Below, piece after piece: positions 26,342 through 34,987 of a DNA stretch of 64,000 nt; the stretch's first letter is position 1, and each line of letters starts with the position of its first letter. Source of the DNA: Roseibium sp. Sym1 (GTDB lineage Bacteria > Pseudomonadota > Alphaproteobacteria > Rhizobiales > Stappiaceae); contig NZ_CP114787.1 in NCBI RefSeq assembly GCF_027359675.1, positions 124,001 through 188,000 on the forward strand, read 5' to 3'. A program made the position numbers and the translations under genes. Below the pieces are notes generated by a model that saw only the letters and a program-made list of their open reading frames with translations, had not been told where the DNA came from and did no database searches.

Positions 26342-27267
26342 TGACTGTTCTTCTCCTTGCCGAAGTGACCAATGGCGAATTGGCGATGGACGCCACCGCC
26401 AAGGCCGTGACCGCAGCCAGGGCGATCGGCGATGTGACCGTTCTGTGTGTGGGCGCTTCCGCCGCGGCAGCCGGTGACGCCGCCGCCACAATTGACGGTG
26501 TGGCCAAGGTGCTGGTCGCCGAAGATGCCAGCCTCGGCCATCGGCTGGCGGAACCGACCGCGGCTCTGATCGTTAGTTTGGCAGACGGGTTTGAACATAT
26601 CGTTGCACCCGCCACCACCGACGCCAAAAATGTCATGCCGCGTGTTGCCGCGCTGCTGGACGTGATGGTCTTGTCGGATGTCTCTGGAGTTGTGGACGGG
26701 TCGACCTTTGAACGCCCGATCTATGCCGGCAACGCCATGCAGACGGTCAAATCCAAAGACGCCAAGAAGGTGATCACCTTCCGGACTTCGACCTTTGGCG
26801 CGGCCGGCGCGGGCGGTTCCGCGCCCGTCGAAACCGTGGGCGCGACGGACGATCCGGGCCTGTCCGAATGGGTCGAAGACAAGGTCGCCGCAAGCGACCG
26901 CCCCGAGTTGACCTCGGCCGGTGTTGTCGTCTCGGGTGGCCGTGGCGTTGGTTCGGAAGACGACTTCGCACTGATCGAGAAACTGGCTGACAAGCTGGGC
27001 GCCGCGGTTGGCGCCTCGCGTGCCGCCGTCGACAGCGGCTATGCCCCGAATGACTGGCAGGTCGGTCAGACCGGCAAGGTCGTCGCGCCCGAGCTCTACG
27101 TGGCCGTTGGCATCTCGGGGGCGATCCAGCATCTCGCCGGCATGAAGGACTCCAAGGTCATCGTCGCCATCAACAAGGACGAAGAGGCGCCGATCTTTCA
27201 AGTCGCCGATTACGGACTGGTCGCCGACCTCTTCACCGCCGTGCCCGAGCTGCTCGAGAAACTCTGA
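26341..27267 (+). CDS. etfA: Electron transfer flavoprotein alpha subunit
   Basis: EtfA of 308 residues, which carries the FAD. C-terminal FAD-domain motifs are [57 protein letters not shown] and [22 protein letters not shown]. It would pass electrons to ETF-ubiquinone oxidoreductase encoded elsewhere. Followed by a strong terminator. Confidence 0.95.
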   Translation: MTVLLLAEVTNGELAMDATAKAVTAARAIGDVTVLCVGASAAAAGDAAATIDGVAKVLVAEDASLGHRLAEPTAALIVSLADGFEHIVAPATTDAKNVMPRVAALLDVMVLSDVSGVVDGSTFERPIYAGNAMQTVKSKDAKKVITFRTSTFGAAGAGGSAPVETVGATDDPGLSEWVEDKVAASDRPELTSAGVVVSGGRGVGSEDDFALIEKLADKLGAAVGASRAAVDSGYAPNDWQVGQTGKVVAPELYVAVGISGAIQHLAGMKDSKVIVAINKDEEAPIFQVADYGLVADLFTAVPELLEKL

Positions 27268-27299
27268 TCAACCGCGGATGACGCTGGACAGACAATCGA

Positions 27300-27333
27300 A
27301 AGGCCCGCCAAAACCGGCGGGCCTTATTTTTTG
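27300..27333 (+). terminator. Rho-independent terminator after etfA
   Basis: Perfect 10-bp stem (AAGGCCCGCC / GGCGGGCCTT) with a 6-nt loop, followed by ATTTTTT. It lies 33 bp after the etfA stop and closes the operon. Confidence 0.92.
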
Positions 27334-27504
27334 GTCTCGCAAGCCGCTTATGCGGGGCAGGAAAAGAGCAGGTAATCTTGTCACCTGAAAGCGTTTCCAC
27401 TTAACCTTGAGAAAGGTTTGAGCGGAAACGCCGCGACATGTTTCAGTGTTGTGGGCGTTTCGAGCAAAACCAGTGACTCAGGTTTTTTCGAAACGCTTCA
27501 ATTC

Positions 27505-28362
27505 TCAGTTTGTCCGGAACGCATCAGCGTGGTCTTCGAAGAACTGTCGGAAATCGCGCGGCTTGTGGCCCGTGGCCTCATCGACGGTGGGCGCGACATA
27601 GGAGAGGTGTCCCGCCGGTCCAAGAGCATAAAGTTCGTTCATTATGTCAGCCAGTTTTTCAGGCAGTCCGGCTCCGACCATCGCCTCTTTTGCCTGATCG
27701 AGTGTGACATCGACAAAGCGAACCTCTTTCCCGAGAACGTCGCTCATTATTGCGGCCGCATTCTCACAGGTGATCGCCTGGCCGCCGGTGATCGGCAGTT
27801 CCGAATTTTCATAGCCCGGCGAGGTCAGGGCGGTGACAGCGACGTCTGCAATGTCACGCGCATCGACAAAGGACACTTCGCCGTTCCCGAGCGGCAGATA
27901 GAAAGCACCGTGGTCGATTATCGTCGGAGCCGACATTATGAAGTTCTGCATGAAGAATCCGGGTTGCAGAAACGTATAGGGAATGCCGGTGGCCTTGACC
28001 TCTTCTTGGCTTTCACCATGCCAGCGCCCGATTTCAACCCCCGCGTCCGGACCCGCGCCAATCCCGGTGGACATCACGATATGCTTGATACCCGCCGCTT
28101 TGGCAGCCTGGATGGCATTTGATTTCATCTTGATCTGATCCAGATGCAGCGGGGTTACGAGAAACAGTTTCTCGGCACCTTCCATTGCCCGCGCAAGGGA
28201 GGCAGCATCGTCCAGGTCGCCCTGCACAACCTCGGCCTGTTGAAAAGCCTGGCCCGCCGTTTTTGCGTCGCGGGCCAGAACCCGCACTTTCTGTCCTTTG
28301 CCAAGCAGTCCCTCGACCACGGATTTGCCGATGTTGCCGGTACCACCGATCACCAAAATCAT
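27505..28362 (-). CDS. NmrA-like NAD(P)-binding oxidoreductase
   Basis: Atypical SDR of 285 residues in the NmrA/quinone-oxidoreductase-2 group. It starts ILVIGGTGNIGKSVVEGLL, the GxxGxxG nucleotide motif, and contains FLQPGFFMQNF and VDARDIADVAVTAL, both characteristic of the group. It probably reduces a quinone or related electrophile or acts as a redox sensor. It is divergent from the HxlR-family regulator at 28499, a common partnership. It is not obviously part of the acyl-CoA pathway and lacks the operator dyad. Confidence 0.82.
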   Translation of the reverse strand: MILVIGGTGNIGKSVVEGLLGKGQKVRVLARDAKTAGQAFQQAEVVQGDLDDAASLARAMEGAEKLFLVTPLHLDQIKMKSNAIQAAKAAGIKHIVMSTGIGAGPDAGVEIGRWHGESQEEVKATGIPYTFLQPGFFMQNFIMSAPTIIDHGAFYLPLGNGEVSFVDARDIADVAVTALTSPGYENSELPITGGQAITCENAAAIMSDVLGKEVRFVDVTLDQAKEAMVGAGLPEKLADIMNELYALGPAGHLSYVAPTVDEATGHKPRDFRQFFEDHADAFRTN

Positions 28363-28390
28363 GTGTATTCTCCTGTTCGATTTTTTCGGT

Positions 28391-28416
28391 TCGTATTTCA
28401 GTAGCGAAAGTACGAA
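28391..28416. promoter_or_regulatory. Candidate HxlR operator in divergent promoter region
   Basis: Imperfect dyad of the form CGTATTTC-N6-GAAAGTACG between the divergent genes, with one base inserted in the right arm. HxlR-family proteins usually bind dyads of this length with GTAC-like ends near their own gene. Inference from symmetry and position only. Confidence 0.45.
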
Positions 28417-28498
28417 TCACCCGGTAACATGAAGACAGATGAGGAGAAAAAGAAAGTAGGTTCCTTTGGGTAACTACTATGTTCAACGCGGCACCACG

Positions 28499-28843
28499 AT
28501 GCAGGAAGCCGGGCCCGTTTGTCCGGTTGAAACTCTTTTTCGCCAGTTGAGCGGCTCGTGGACAATGTCTATTTTGTGGCATCTGAACCAGGAAGGGCCA
28601 TTGCGATTTGGCATGCTTCGCCGGTTGCTTGCCGGTATTTCAACCAAGGTTCTGACCCAAAGGTTGCGTATGCTTGAGGCCGAGAGCCTGATCTACCGAG
28701 ATCACAACCCGACGATCCCGCCTCAGGTGACATATAGCCTGACGCCAAAGGGCGGGGAACTGGCCTGCGCCTTTGGGGCTTTGGCGGAGCTTGCCCAGAA
28801 GTGGGAAGGTGCAACTGCCCCTGATCAGGAAAGGCGTTCGTAG
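28499..28843 (+). CDS. HxlR-family transcriptional regulator
   Basis: Winged-helix regulator of 114 residues. The characteristic CPVETLFRQLSGSWTMSILWHL (with the conserved N-terminal Cys), LRFGMLRRLLAGISTKVLTQRLRMLEAESLI and YSLTPKGGEL place it in the HxlR/MarR-like group that senses electrophiles or redox state through the Cys. Start ATG 28499; TTG 28466 would add 11 residues. It faces away from the NmrA-like gene and probably controls it. Confidence 0.85.
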   Translation: MQEAGPVCPVETLFRQLSGSWTMSILWHLNQEGPLRFGMLRRLLAGISTKVLTQRLRMLEAESLIYRDHNPTIPPQVTYSLTPKGGELACAFGALAELAQKWEGATAPDQERRS

Positions 28844-28888
28844 AAAGATAACGTTGCGTTTGCTTTGGGGCAGAGCAGTTGTCGAAAA

Positions 28889-28906
28889 ATAAAACAATTG
28901 TTAGAA
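28889..28906. promoter_or_regulatory. TetR-type operator dyad, site 6
   Basis: ATAAAACAATTGTTAGAA: a perfect right half-site and a weak left half (three mismatches), 38 bp before the acyl-CoA dehydrogenase start. The weakest of the eight sites. Confidence 0.5.
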
Positions 28907-28943
28907 TTTCGAAAATGCTAACCGATGATAATCGGATGTCAAC

Positions 28944-30101
28944 ATGTCTCTGATCTCGAATAGTTCGACCTGGGCCGCAGATGAACACAAGATGTTCGCG
29001 GACACCACCCGCAAGCTTTTCGATGCTGAAATGGCACCGAATGTCGAAAAATGGGCGGATCAGGGGATCGTTGATCGCGAATTCTGGCGTACGGTCGGTG
29101 AACAGGGCGTCATGGGTGGCTCGATTGCCGAAGAATATGGCGGGTTCGGTGGCGGCATCGGGTTCGACGCGATTACCGTTTACGAGCAGGGCCGCACCGG
29201 TGATACGGGTTGGGGCTATGGCATCCAGTCCATCGTAATCCATTACCTCAACGCATATGGCAGCGAAGAACAAAAGAAAAAGTGGTTGCCGAAATTGGTC
29301 AGCGGCGACCATGTCGCGGCCATCGCGATGACCGAGCCGGGAACGGGTTCTGACCTCCAGAATGTCCAGACCTATGCGGAAAAGGATGGCAACCACTATA
29401 AGATCAACGGATCGAAGATCTTCATCACCAACGGGCACACGGCGGAGCTGGTTGTGATCGTGGCAAAGACCGACCGCAACGCCGGCGCCAAGGGCGTTTC
29501 GTTGATCGTTCTGGAAACCGAGGGCGCCGAGGGCTTTCGCCGGGGACGGAACCTGAAGAAACTGGGTATGAAAGGTTCGGATACGGCCGAGCTGTTCTTC
29601 GAGGATGTCCGCGTGCCTACGCCGAACCTGCTGGGCCAGGAGGAGGGGCAGGGGTTCTATCAACTGATGAAGCAACTACCCTGGGAACGGCTGATGATCG
29701 GCATCACCGCGCTTGGCTTCATCGACTTCGCCATCGCCGAGACGGTGAAATACGTCCAGGACCGCAAGGCGTTCGGCAGCCGGATCATGGATTTTCAGAA
29801 CACCCGGTTCAAGCTGGCGGAATGCAAGACGAAGGCCGAATTGCTGCGCAGCTTCGTCAATGACGGGATCGCCCGCCTGGAAACCGGCAGGCTGGATGCG
29901 GCTACCGCGTCGATGGCGAAATGGTGGGGCAGCCAAACCCAGAACGAGGTCATGCATGAATGCCTGCAACTGCATGGCGGCTATGGCTTCATGATGGAGT
30001 TCCCGATCGCACGGCTCTACGCCGACAGCCGGGTGCAGATGATCTATGGCGGCACCAACGAAATCATGAAGGAACTGATTGCGCGGTCGATGGATATCTG
30101 A
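28944..30101 (+). CDS. Acyl-CoA dehydrogenase
   Basis: FAD enzyme of 385 residues with the full family set: GVMGGSIAEEYGGFGGG, AIAMTEPGTGSDLQNVQT, INGSKIFITNGHTAELVV, VQDRKAFGSRIMDFQNTRF, LQLHGGYGFMMEFPIARLYADSRVQMIYGGTNEIMKELIAR. The organisation resembles long-chain and AcdA-type dehydrogenases acting on medium to long chains. It is a single-gene unit with its own operator (site 6), convergent with the two CoA-transferase genes on the minus strand. Confidence 0.9.
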   Translation: MSLISNSSTWAADEHKMFADTTRKLFDAEMAPNVEKWADQGIVDREFWRTVGEQGVMGGSIAEEYGGFGGGIGFDAITVYEQGRTGDTGWGYGIQSIVIHYLNAYGSEEQKKKWLPKLVSGDHVAAIAMTEPGTGSDLQNVQTYAEKDGNHYKINGSKIFITNGHTAELVVIVAKTDRNAGAKGVSLIVLETEGAEGFRRGRNLKKLGMKGSDTAELFFEDVRVPTPNLLGQEEGQGFYQLMKQLPWERLMIGITALGFIDFAIAETVKYVQDRKAFGSRIMDFQNTRFKLAECKTKAELLRSFVNDGIARLETGRLDAATASMAKWWGSQTQNEVMHECLQLHGGYGFMMEFPIARLYADSRVQMIYGGTNEIMKELIARSMDI

Positions 30102-30126
30102 CCCACGCCGGTGGGCCGACGCGACG

Positions 30127-31293
30127 TCAGTCTTCGTCGGCCCCTAGGATTTCTTCGGTATGCTCGCCCAGCCGCGGAGCTGGAAGGTGGTCGGACCGCG
30201 CCGGCGTGGCCGAGAACTGCACCGGCGGGCGTGTCGCCCAGATCGTGCCTTCGCTGGGGTGGTCCAGCCGCTGAAAGAAGCCTGTCGCGGCAAGATGCGG
30301 ATCGGCTGGAAGATCGGCGAGGTTGCGCACCGGCATCGCCGGGATGTCGGCCTGTTGCATCAGCTCCATCCATTCATCGGTGGTCCGGGTCGGTGCCAGT
30401 TCGGCCACCATGTCGTAGACCGCGCCGATATTGCGGCTGCGCGCATCCATGTCCGTCACCCAAGGATGATCGGCCATGTCGGTGCGGCCGACCGCCTGGA
30501 AAAAGCGTGCCCATTGGACATTGGTATAGGGCAGGATGGTGATGTAGCCGTCCCGTGTCTGCACTGGTCGGCGGTGCGGCACCAGCATACGAGCATAGCC
30601 GAAATCCTGCGGAGTTTCCTCGAACGTGGCACCGTCGAGATGCTCGACCAGAAGGAAGGAAGAAAGCGTTTCGAACATCGGCACTTCGACATGCTGTGCC
30701 TCGCCGGTGCGTTCGCGGTGAAACAGCGCCGCCATCACCGCATAGGCCGCAGTCACGCCGCCCAGCTTGTCGGCCAGGATTGTCGGCGCATAGGCAGGCG
30801 GCGCGTCGGGGTCGCGCAGGGCGGCAAGGCTGGCCAGCCCCGAAACCGACTGCACGATGTCGTCGAAGGCGGGCCGATCGGCATAGGGCCCGTCCTGGCC
30901 GTAGCCTGTGGCCGAAACGGTGATAAGGTTCGGGTTCTCGCGCCGCAGCGTCTCGGGGTCGAGAGACAGGCGCGCGAGCGCGGCGGGCCGGATGCTGGAA
31001 ATCATAACATCCGCATCGGCAAGCAACCTGCGCAAGCGTCCCTGGTCGTTAGCGGTCTTTAGATCGAGAACGACGCTGCGCTTGTTGCGGTTGGTGCCGA
31101 GAAAGGCCGCGCCCATCTTCTTGTTCCGCGACGGCTGGACCTGCCGCAAAAGGTCGCCCTCCGGACTTTCGACCTTGATCACATCGGCACCCAGCTCGCC
31201 CAGCATCTGGGTCGCCAGCGGGCCGAACACCACCGAGGTCAGGTCGACGATCGTCACGCCATCGAGAATCGATGCCTTGGGTTCCGTTTTCAT
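30127..31293 (-). CDS. Family III CoA-transferase
   Basis: CoA-transferase of 388 residues. It contains VTIVDLTSVVFGPLATQMLGELGADVIKVESPEGD, MISSIRPAALARLSLD, VSATGYGQDGPYADRPAFDDIVQSVSG and VPMFETLSSFLLVEHLDG. Start ATG 31293; a longer frame exists but would overlap the upstream gene. It lies 4 bp downstream of another family III gene (31298-32467), so the two form one minus-strand unit. Tandem CoA-transferases may be different specificities or one complex; nothing here decides between these. Confidence 0.85.
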   Translation of the reverse strand: MKTEPKASILDGVTIVDLTSVVFGPLATQMLGELGADVIKVESPEGDLLRQVQPSRNKKMGAAFLGTNRNKRSVVLDLKTANDQGRLRRLLADADVMISSIRPAALARLSLDPETLRRENPNLITVSATGYGQDGPYADRPAFDDIVQSVSGLASLAALRDPDAPPAYAPTILADKLGGVTAAYAVMAALFHRERTGEAQHVEVPMFETLSSFLLVEHLDGATFEETPQDFGYARMLVPHRRPVQTRDGYITILPYTNVQWARFFQAVGRTDMADHPWVTDMDARSRNIGAVYDMVAELAPTRTTDEWMELMQQADIPAMPVRNLADLPADPHLAATGFFQRLDHPSEGTIWATRPPVQFSATPARSDHLPAPRLGEHTEEILGADED

Positions 31294-31297
31294 GGTC

Positions 31298-32467
31298 TCA
31301 GCGGTCCTTTCTGGACATTGTGCCGAATTCCGTCCGGATCGCCGCGCCATCCGCGTCGAAGCCGGGCGAGGGGCCGAGCGCCGGGTTCCCCCTGCTTCGC
31401 CTGATCGGCGGCGCGGGCATGCGAAACGCGCCCGCGGGCGACGCGATGGTCGTGCGGTCGAGCTGGGGGTGTTGGGACAGGGCGGCAATGTCGTTCACCG
31501 CGCCATAGGCGATCATCGATCGCGCCAGCAGATCGAGCATGTCGGGCCGGTCCCGCGCCGCAAAGGCGGCCTCGATCATCGGCTGCAGCACGCCCCGGTT
31601 GCTGTTGCGGCTGTCATTGCTGTCAAAACGCGGATCCGTGGCCAGGTCCGGCTGTGACAGCACCGTGTCGCAGAACCGCGCCCATTCCCTTTCGTTCTGG
31701 ATCGAGATCACGATCTGTTCACCATCGCGGCAGGTATACGCGCCATAGGGGCAGATGTTGGGGTGGCTCAGACCGACCCGCGGCGTGTGCCGGTTCGCGT
31801 ATTCGTGAAAAACCAGCGGCACCGCCATCCAGTCCGCGAGCGTGTCGAACATCGCCACCGAAACGCCGGTTCCCCGGCCGGTGCGGCCGCGCTCCACGAG
31901 CGCCTCGCAGATCGCGGCATGGGCGGTCATGCCGGTCGAGATGTCGCACACCGACACCCCTACCCGGCCAGGGCCGTCCGGCGTTCCGGTGACCGATGCC
32001 AGGCCGCTTTCGCATTGGATCAGAAGGTCGTAGGCCTTGGCATCCCGCATCGGCCCGTCGGCGCCATATCCGGTAATGTCGCAGGTGATCAGCTGCGGGA
32101 ATCGTTCGCGAAGCGTCACCGAATCGAGCCCGAGCTTTTCCAGCGCGCCGGGCAGAAGGTTCTGGATGAACACATCGGCGCGTTCCAGCATCGCAATCAG
32201 CAGCGCGCGGTCCTCGCCGGACTTGATGTCCAGCGCGACCGATTCCTTGCCGCGGTTCAACCAGATGAAATAGGCGCTTTCCCCATGTGCCGCAGTGTCG
32301 TAGCCGCGGGCAAAATCGCCGGCTCCCTTGCGTTCGATCTTGATCACCCGTGCGCCGGCATCGGCCAGCCGCGACGTGCAGAACGGCGCCGCGACGGCCT
32401 GTTCCAGCGCGATGATCAGGGTGCCGGCCAAAGGTCTGGCCTGCGGCCCGCAATTCGGATTGCTCAT
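31298..32467 (-). CDS. Family III CoA-transferase (mesaconyl/itaconyl-CoA transferase-like)
   Basis: CoA-transferase of 389 residues. TLIIALEQAVAAPFCTSRLADAGARVIKIERKGAGDFARGYD is close to the succinyl-CoA:mesaconate/itaconate-type transferases. YFIWLNRGKESVALDIKS and TGYGADGPMRDAKAYDLLIQCESGL also fit that group. It starts 36 bp from operator site 7 in the divergent region and heads the minus-strand pair. A link with the citramalyl-CoA pathway genes at 41914-43568 is attractive but inferential. Confidence 0.8.
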   Translation of the reverse strand: MSNPNCGPQARPLAGTLIIALEQAVAAPFCTSRLADAGARVIKIERKGAGDFARGYDTAAHGESAYFIWLNRGKESVALDIKSGEDRALLIAMLERADVFIQNLLPGALEKLGLDSVTLRERFPQLITCDITGYGADGPMRDAKAYDLLIQCESGLASVTGTPDGPGRVGVSVCDISTGMTAHAAICEALVERGRTGRGTGVSVAMFDTLADWMAVPLVFHEYANRHTPRVGLSHPNICPYGAYTCRDGEQIVISIQNEREWARFCDTVLSQPDLATDPRFDSNDSRNSNRGVLQPMIEAAFAARDRPDMLDLLARSMIAYGAVNDIAALSQHPQLDRTTIASPAGAFRMPAPPIRRSRGNPALGPSPGFDADGAAIRTEFGTMSRKDR

Positions 32468-32502
32468 GATCGTCTCGCTTTCGACTTACCAGCTTGAATA
32501 AA

Positions 32503-32520
32503 AACTAACATCTGTTAGAA
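32503..32520. promoter_or_regulatory. TetR-type operator dyad, site 7 (divergent)
   Basis: AACTAACATCTGTTAGAA lies between the divergent CoA-transferase gene (start 32467, minus) and the DUF35 gene (start 32564, plus). One site could control both directions. Confidence 0.65.
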
Positions 32521-32563
32521 ATGATATCAACACACTCGGAAAGCAATTAAAAGCAGGGCTACA

Positions 32564-32941
32564 ATGCAAGACAAGACCGGATCGAATCAGACATTCCGGC
32601 GCGCGCTGGCGGATGGCGAGATCGCGCTCCCAAAATGCGACAGTTGCGGAAAATTTCATTTCTTCCCGCGCGTCGTCTGTCCGCATTGCCATGAAACGGC
32701 GTTGTCCTGGCACAAGGCCAGCGGTTGTGGAGAGGTGCATACGACGACCGTAGTCCGCCGCAGGTCCGAGCAGGGCGGGGATTACAACATTTGCATGGTC
32801 GAGCTGGAGGAAGGAGTGCGGATGATGAGCCGGGTCGAGGGGGTCGCGCCCGCGGATGTGGCGATCGGTATGGCGATCACCGTCTATGTCGGCGAGATCG
32901 ACGGAAAGCCTGCGGTGCTGTGCAAGCCGGTGGAGGGCTGA
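32564..32941 (+). CDS. DUF35 OB-fold/zinc-ribbon acyl-CoA-associated protein
   Basis: Small protein of 125 residues. An N-terminal zinc ribbon has Cys25, Cys28, Cys39 and Cys42 (CDSC...CPHC), followed by an OB-fold with the typical EVHTTTVVRR and YNICMVELEEGVRMMSRVEG segments. DUF35 proteins form complexes with thiolase-like partners, including the steroid side-chain aldolase Ltp2, and are needed for their activity. The next gene, 3 bp downstream, is exactly such a thiolase-like protein. Its role is therefore as partner subunit that helps position the CoA substrate. Confidence 0.88.
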   Translation: MQDKTGSNQTFRRALADGEIALPKCDSCGKFHFFPRVVCPHCHETALSWHKASGCGEVHTTTVVRRRSEQGGDYNICMVELEEGVRMMSRVEGVAPADVAIGMAITVYVGEIDGKPAVLCKPVEG

Positions 32942-32944
32942 GCG

Positions 32945-34096
32945 ATGACGGGAGGTTTGCGGGGAAAGACTGCCATCGTGGGCACCGGCCATGCCGGATT
33001 CGGCGAGGCGCATGGCCTGACCGCCTATGACATCATGGCCCAGGCGGGGCTGGCGGCGGTGGCCGACGCGGGACTGTCGCTGGCCGATGTCGACGGGCTG
33101 TTCTGCACCATGATGGAAGACAGCATGCCGGTGCTGATGGCGGCCGAGTATCTTGGTATCCAGCCGCGATTCGTCGATGGTACGATGACCGGCGGGTCGT
33201 CCTTCGTGAACTACTTGACCTCGGCGGCGATGGCGCTCGATGCGGGACTGTGCGATGTCGCGCTGATCGTCTATGGCTCGAATCAGAGAACCGCGTCGGG
33301 ACGGCTGGTGACGGCCTCGCGCCCACCCGAATACGAGGCCCCGTACAAGCCGCGCTATCCGATCTCTGCCTATGCGATGGCCGCGGCCCGGCATATGTAC
33401 GAATACGGCACCACCCGCGAACAACTGGCCGAAGTGGCGGTGGCCGCGCGCGCCTGGGCGCGGCTCAATCCCGAGGCGTTCGATCGCGGCCCGCTGAGCC
33501 GCGAGGACGTGCTGGCCGCGCGCATGGTGGGCGACCCGCTGACTGTGCGCGACTGTTGCCTGGTGACCGACGGTGGCGGCGCGATGGTGATGGTGCGCGC
33601 CGACCGTGCCAGGGATTGCCCGAAGCCGCCAGTCTATCTGCTTGGCAGTGCCGCGGCCAGTTCGCACCGGCAGATATCACAGATGCGGGATTTCACCACC
33701 ACGGCGGCCCGCGAATCCGGCGCGCGCGCCTTCGCGGTGGCCGGAGTGGCGCCGGGCGATATAGACCTGGTCGAGCTCTATGACGCGTTCACGATCAATA
33801 CGATCCTGTTCCTGGAGGATCTCGGGTTCTGCGCCAAGGGCGAAGGGGGCGCCTTTGTCGAGGGTGGACGCATCGCCCCGGGCGGGGTGCTACCGGTGAA
33901 CACCAATGGTGGCGGGCTGTCCTGTGTGCATCCGGGGATGTACGGCATCTTTACCGTGATCGAAGCCGCGCGGCAGATCCGTGGCGACGCGCCCGGACAG
34001 CAGCTAGAGAATATCGACCTGGCGCTTGCCCACGGCAATGGCGGCGTTCTGTCCAGCCAGGTCACGGCGATCTTGGGATCGGGAAACACGCAGTAG
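32945..34096 (+). CDS. Thiolase-like protein lacking the Cys nucleophile (candidate acyl-CoA retro-aldolase)
   Basis: Thiolase-fold protein of 383 residues. At the place of the nucleophilic Cys the sequence reads TGGSSFVNY (residues 82-90), so ordinary thiolytic cleavage is unlikely. Conserved later parts are VELYDAFTINTILFLEDLGF and NTNGGGLSCVHPGMYG. The absent Cys, the DUF35 partner gene directly upstream and the MaoC-type hydratase directly downstream are the hallmarks of Ltp2/Sal-type aldolases, which split a 3-hydroxyacyl-CoA into a ketone or aldehyde and a shorter acyl-CoA. The function is inferred by these features; a non-catalytic or degraded thiolase is the alternative. Confidence 0.78.
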   Translation: MTGGLRGKTAIVGTGHAGFGEAHGLTAYDIMAQAGLAAVADAGLSLADVDGLFCTMMEDSMPVLMAAEYLGIQPRFVDGTMTGGSSFVNYLTSAAMALDAGLCDVALIVYGSNQRTASGRLVTASRPPEYEAPYKPRYPISAYAMAAARHMYEYGTTREQLAEVAVAARAWARLNPEAFDRGPLSREDVLAARMVGDPLTVRDCCLVTDGGGAMVMVRADRARDCPKPPVYLLGSAAASSHRQISQMRDFTTTAARESGARAFAVAGVAPGDIDLVELYDAFTINTILFLEDLGFCAKGEGGAFVEGGRIAPGGVLPVNTNGGGLSCVHPGMYGIFTVIEAARQIRGDAPGQQLENIDLALAHGNGGVLSSQVTAILGSGNTQ

Positions 34097-34117
34097 GCGT
34101 TCCAGGGAGGAAGAAAC

Positions 34118-34975
34118 ATGCCACTGGATTTCGAGGCGCTTTCGAATTGGGATTTCGAGGAAATCGAGCAGACGCTAAGCGAAAGAGACACGATTCTCTA
34201 TGCGCTAGGGCTGGGTTTCGGTGAAGATCCGACCGACAAGAAGGAACTGGCCTATGTCTACGAGGACGGGCTGAAGGCGGTGCCGTCTATGGCGGTCACG
34301 ATGGGCTATCCGGGGTTCTGGCTGCGCGACCCGAGAACCGGCGTGAACTGGCAGAAGGTTCTGCATGGCGAGCAGTGGCTGGACATCTACAAGCCTCTGC
34401 CGGTGAAGGGCAATATCGTCGGCCGCAGCAAGATCGACTTCATCTCCGACAAGGGCGAGGGCAAAGGCGCCGTCATCTATCAAAGCCGCGAAATCATCGA
34501 CGCCGATACCGGCGAAAAGCTGGCTCGCGTAGCGATGTCGGCCTTTTGCCGTGGTGACGGCGGTTTCGGCGGGGAAAACCGCCCCGGACCGACGCCTGCC
34601 GAGCTGCCCGACCGCGCCCCCGATCATGTCTGCGACATCGAAACGCTGCCGCGGCAGGCGCTGATCTATCGGCTCAGCGGCGATTACAACCCCCTGCACG
34701 CCGACCCCGACGTGGCGCGCTCGGTCGGGTTCGACCGGCCGATCCTGCATGGGCTGGCCACCTATGGCTTGGCGGCGCGCGCGATCCTCAAATCGCTGCT
34801 GGACTACGACGCCAGCCGTCTCGTCGGGCTGGATGTGCGATTCTCGGCGCCGGTCTATCCGGGTGAAACCGTGCGGTTCGAGATCTGGGAAGGCGGGGGC
34901 GAGGCCCGGTTCCGTGCCTCGGTCCCTGTACGCGAGGTGGTGGTCCTGAACAATGGGGCCGCCAGGTTCGCGTGA
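34118..34975 (+). CDS. MaoC-family (R)-enoyl-CoA hydratase 2
   Basis: Double hot-dog hydratase of 285 residues. The N half is the degenerate hot-dog. The C half carries the hydratase-2 motif YRLSGDYNPLHADP with catalytic Asp189 and His194, then GFDRPILHGLATYG. The architecture equals that of eukaryotic multifunctional-enzyme hydratase 2, which handles bulky 2-methyl-branched enoyl-CoAs. Placed next to the aldolase-like gene, it would make the 3-hydroxyacyl-CoA for it. RBS GGGAGGAAG at 34105-34113. Confidence 0.88.
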   Translation: MPLDFEALSNWDFEEIEQTLSERDTILYALGLGFGEDPTDKKELAYVYEDGLKAVPSMAVTMGYPGFWLRDPRTGVNWQKVLHGEQWLDIYKPLPVKGNIVGRSKIDFISDKGEGKGAVIYQSREIIDADTGEKLARVAMSAFCRGDGGFGGENRPGPTPAELPDRAPDHVCDIETLPRQALIYRLSGDYNPLHADPDVARSVGFDRPILHGLATYGLAARAILKSLLDYDASRLVGLDVRFSAPVYPGETVRFEIWEGGGEARFRASVPVREVVVLNNGAARFA

Positions 34976-34987
34976 GGGGGGGGAAAG

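Noticed and set aside
32945..34096. Calling this protein an ordinary acetyl-CoA acetyltransferase
   Set aside because: The nucleophilic Cys is missing and a DUF35 partner is next to it, which fits aldolase-type relatives better.
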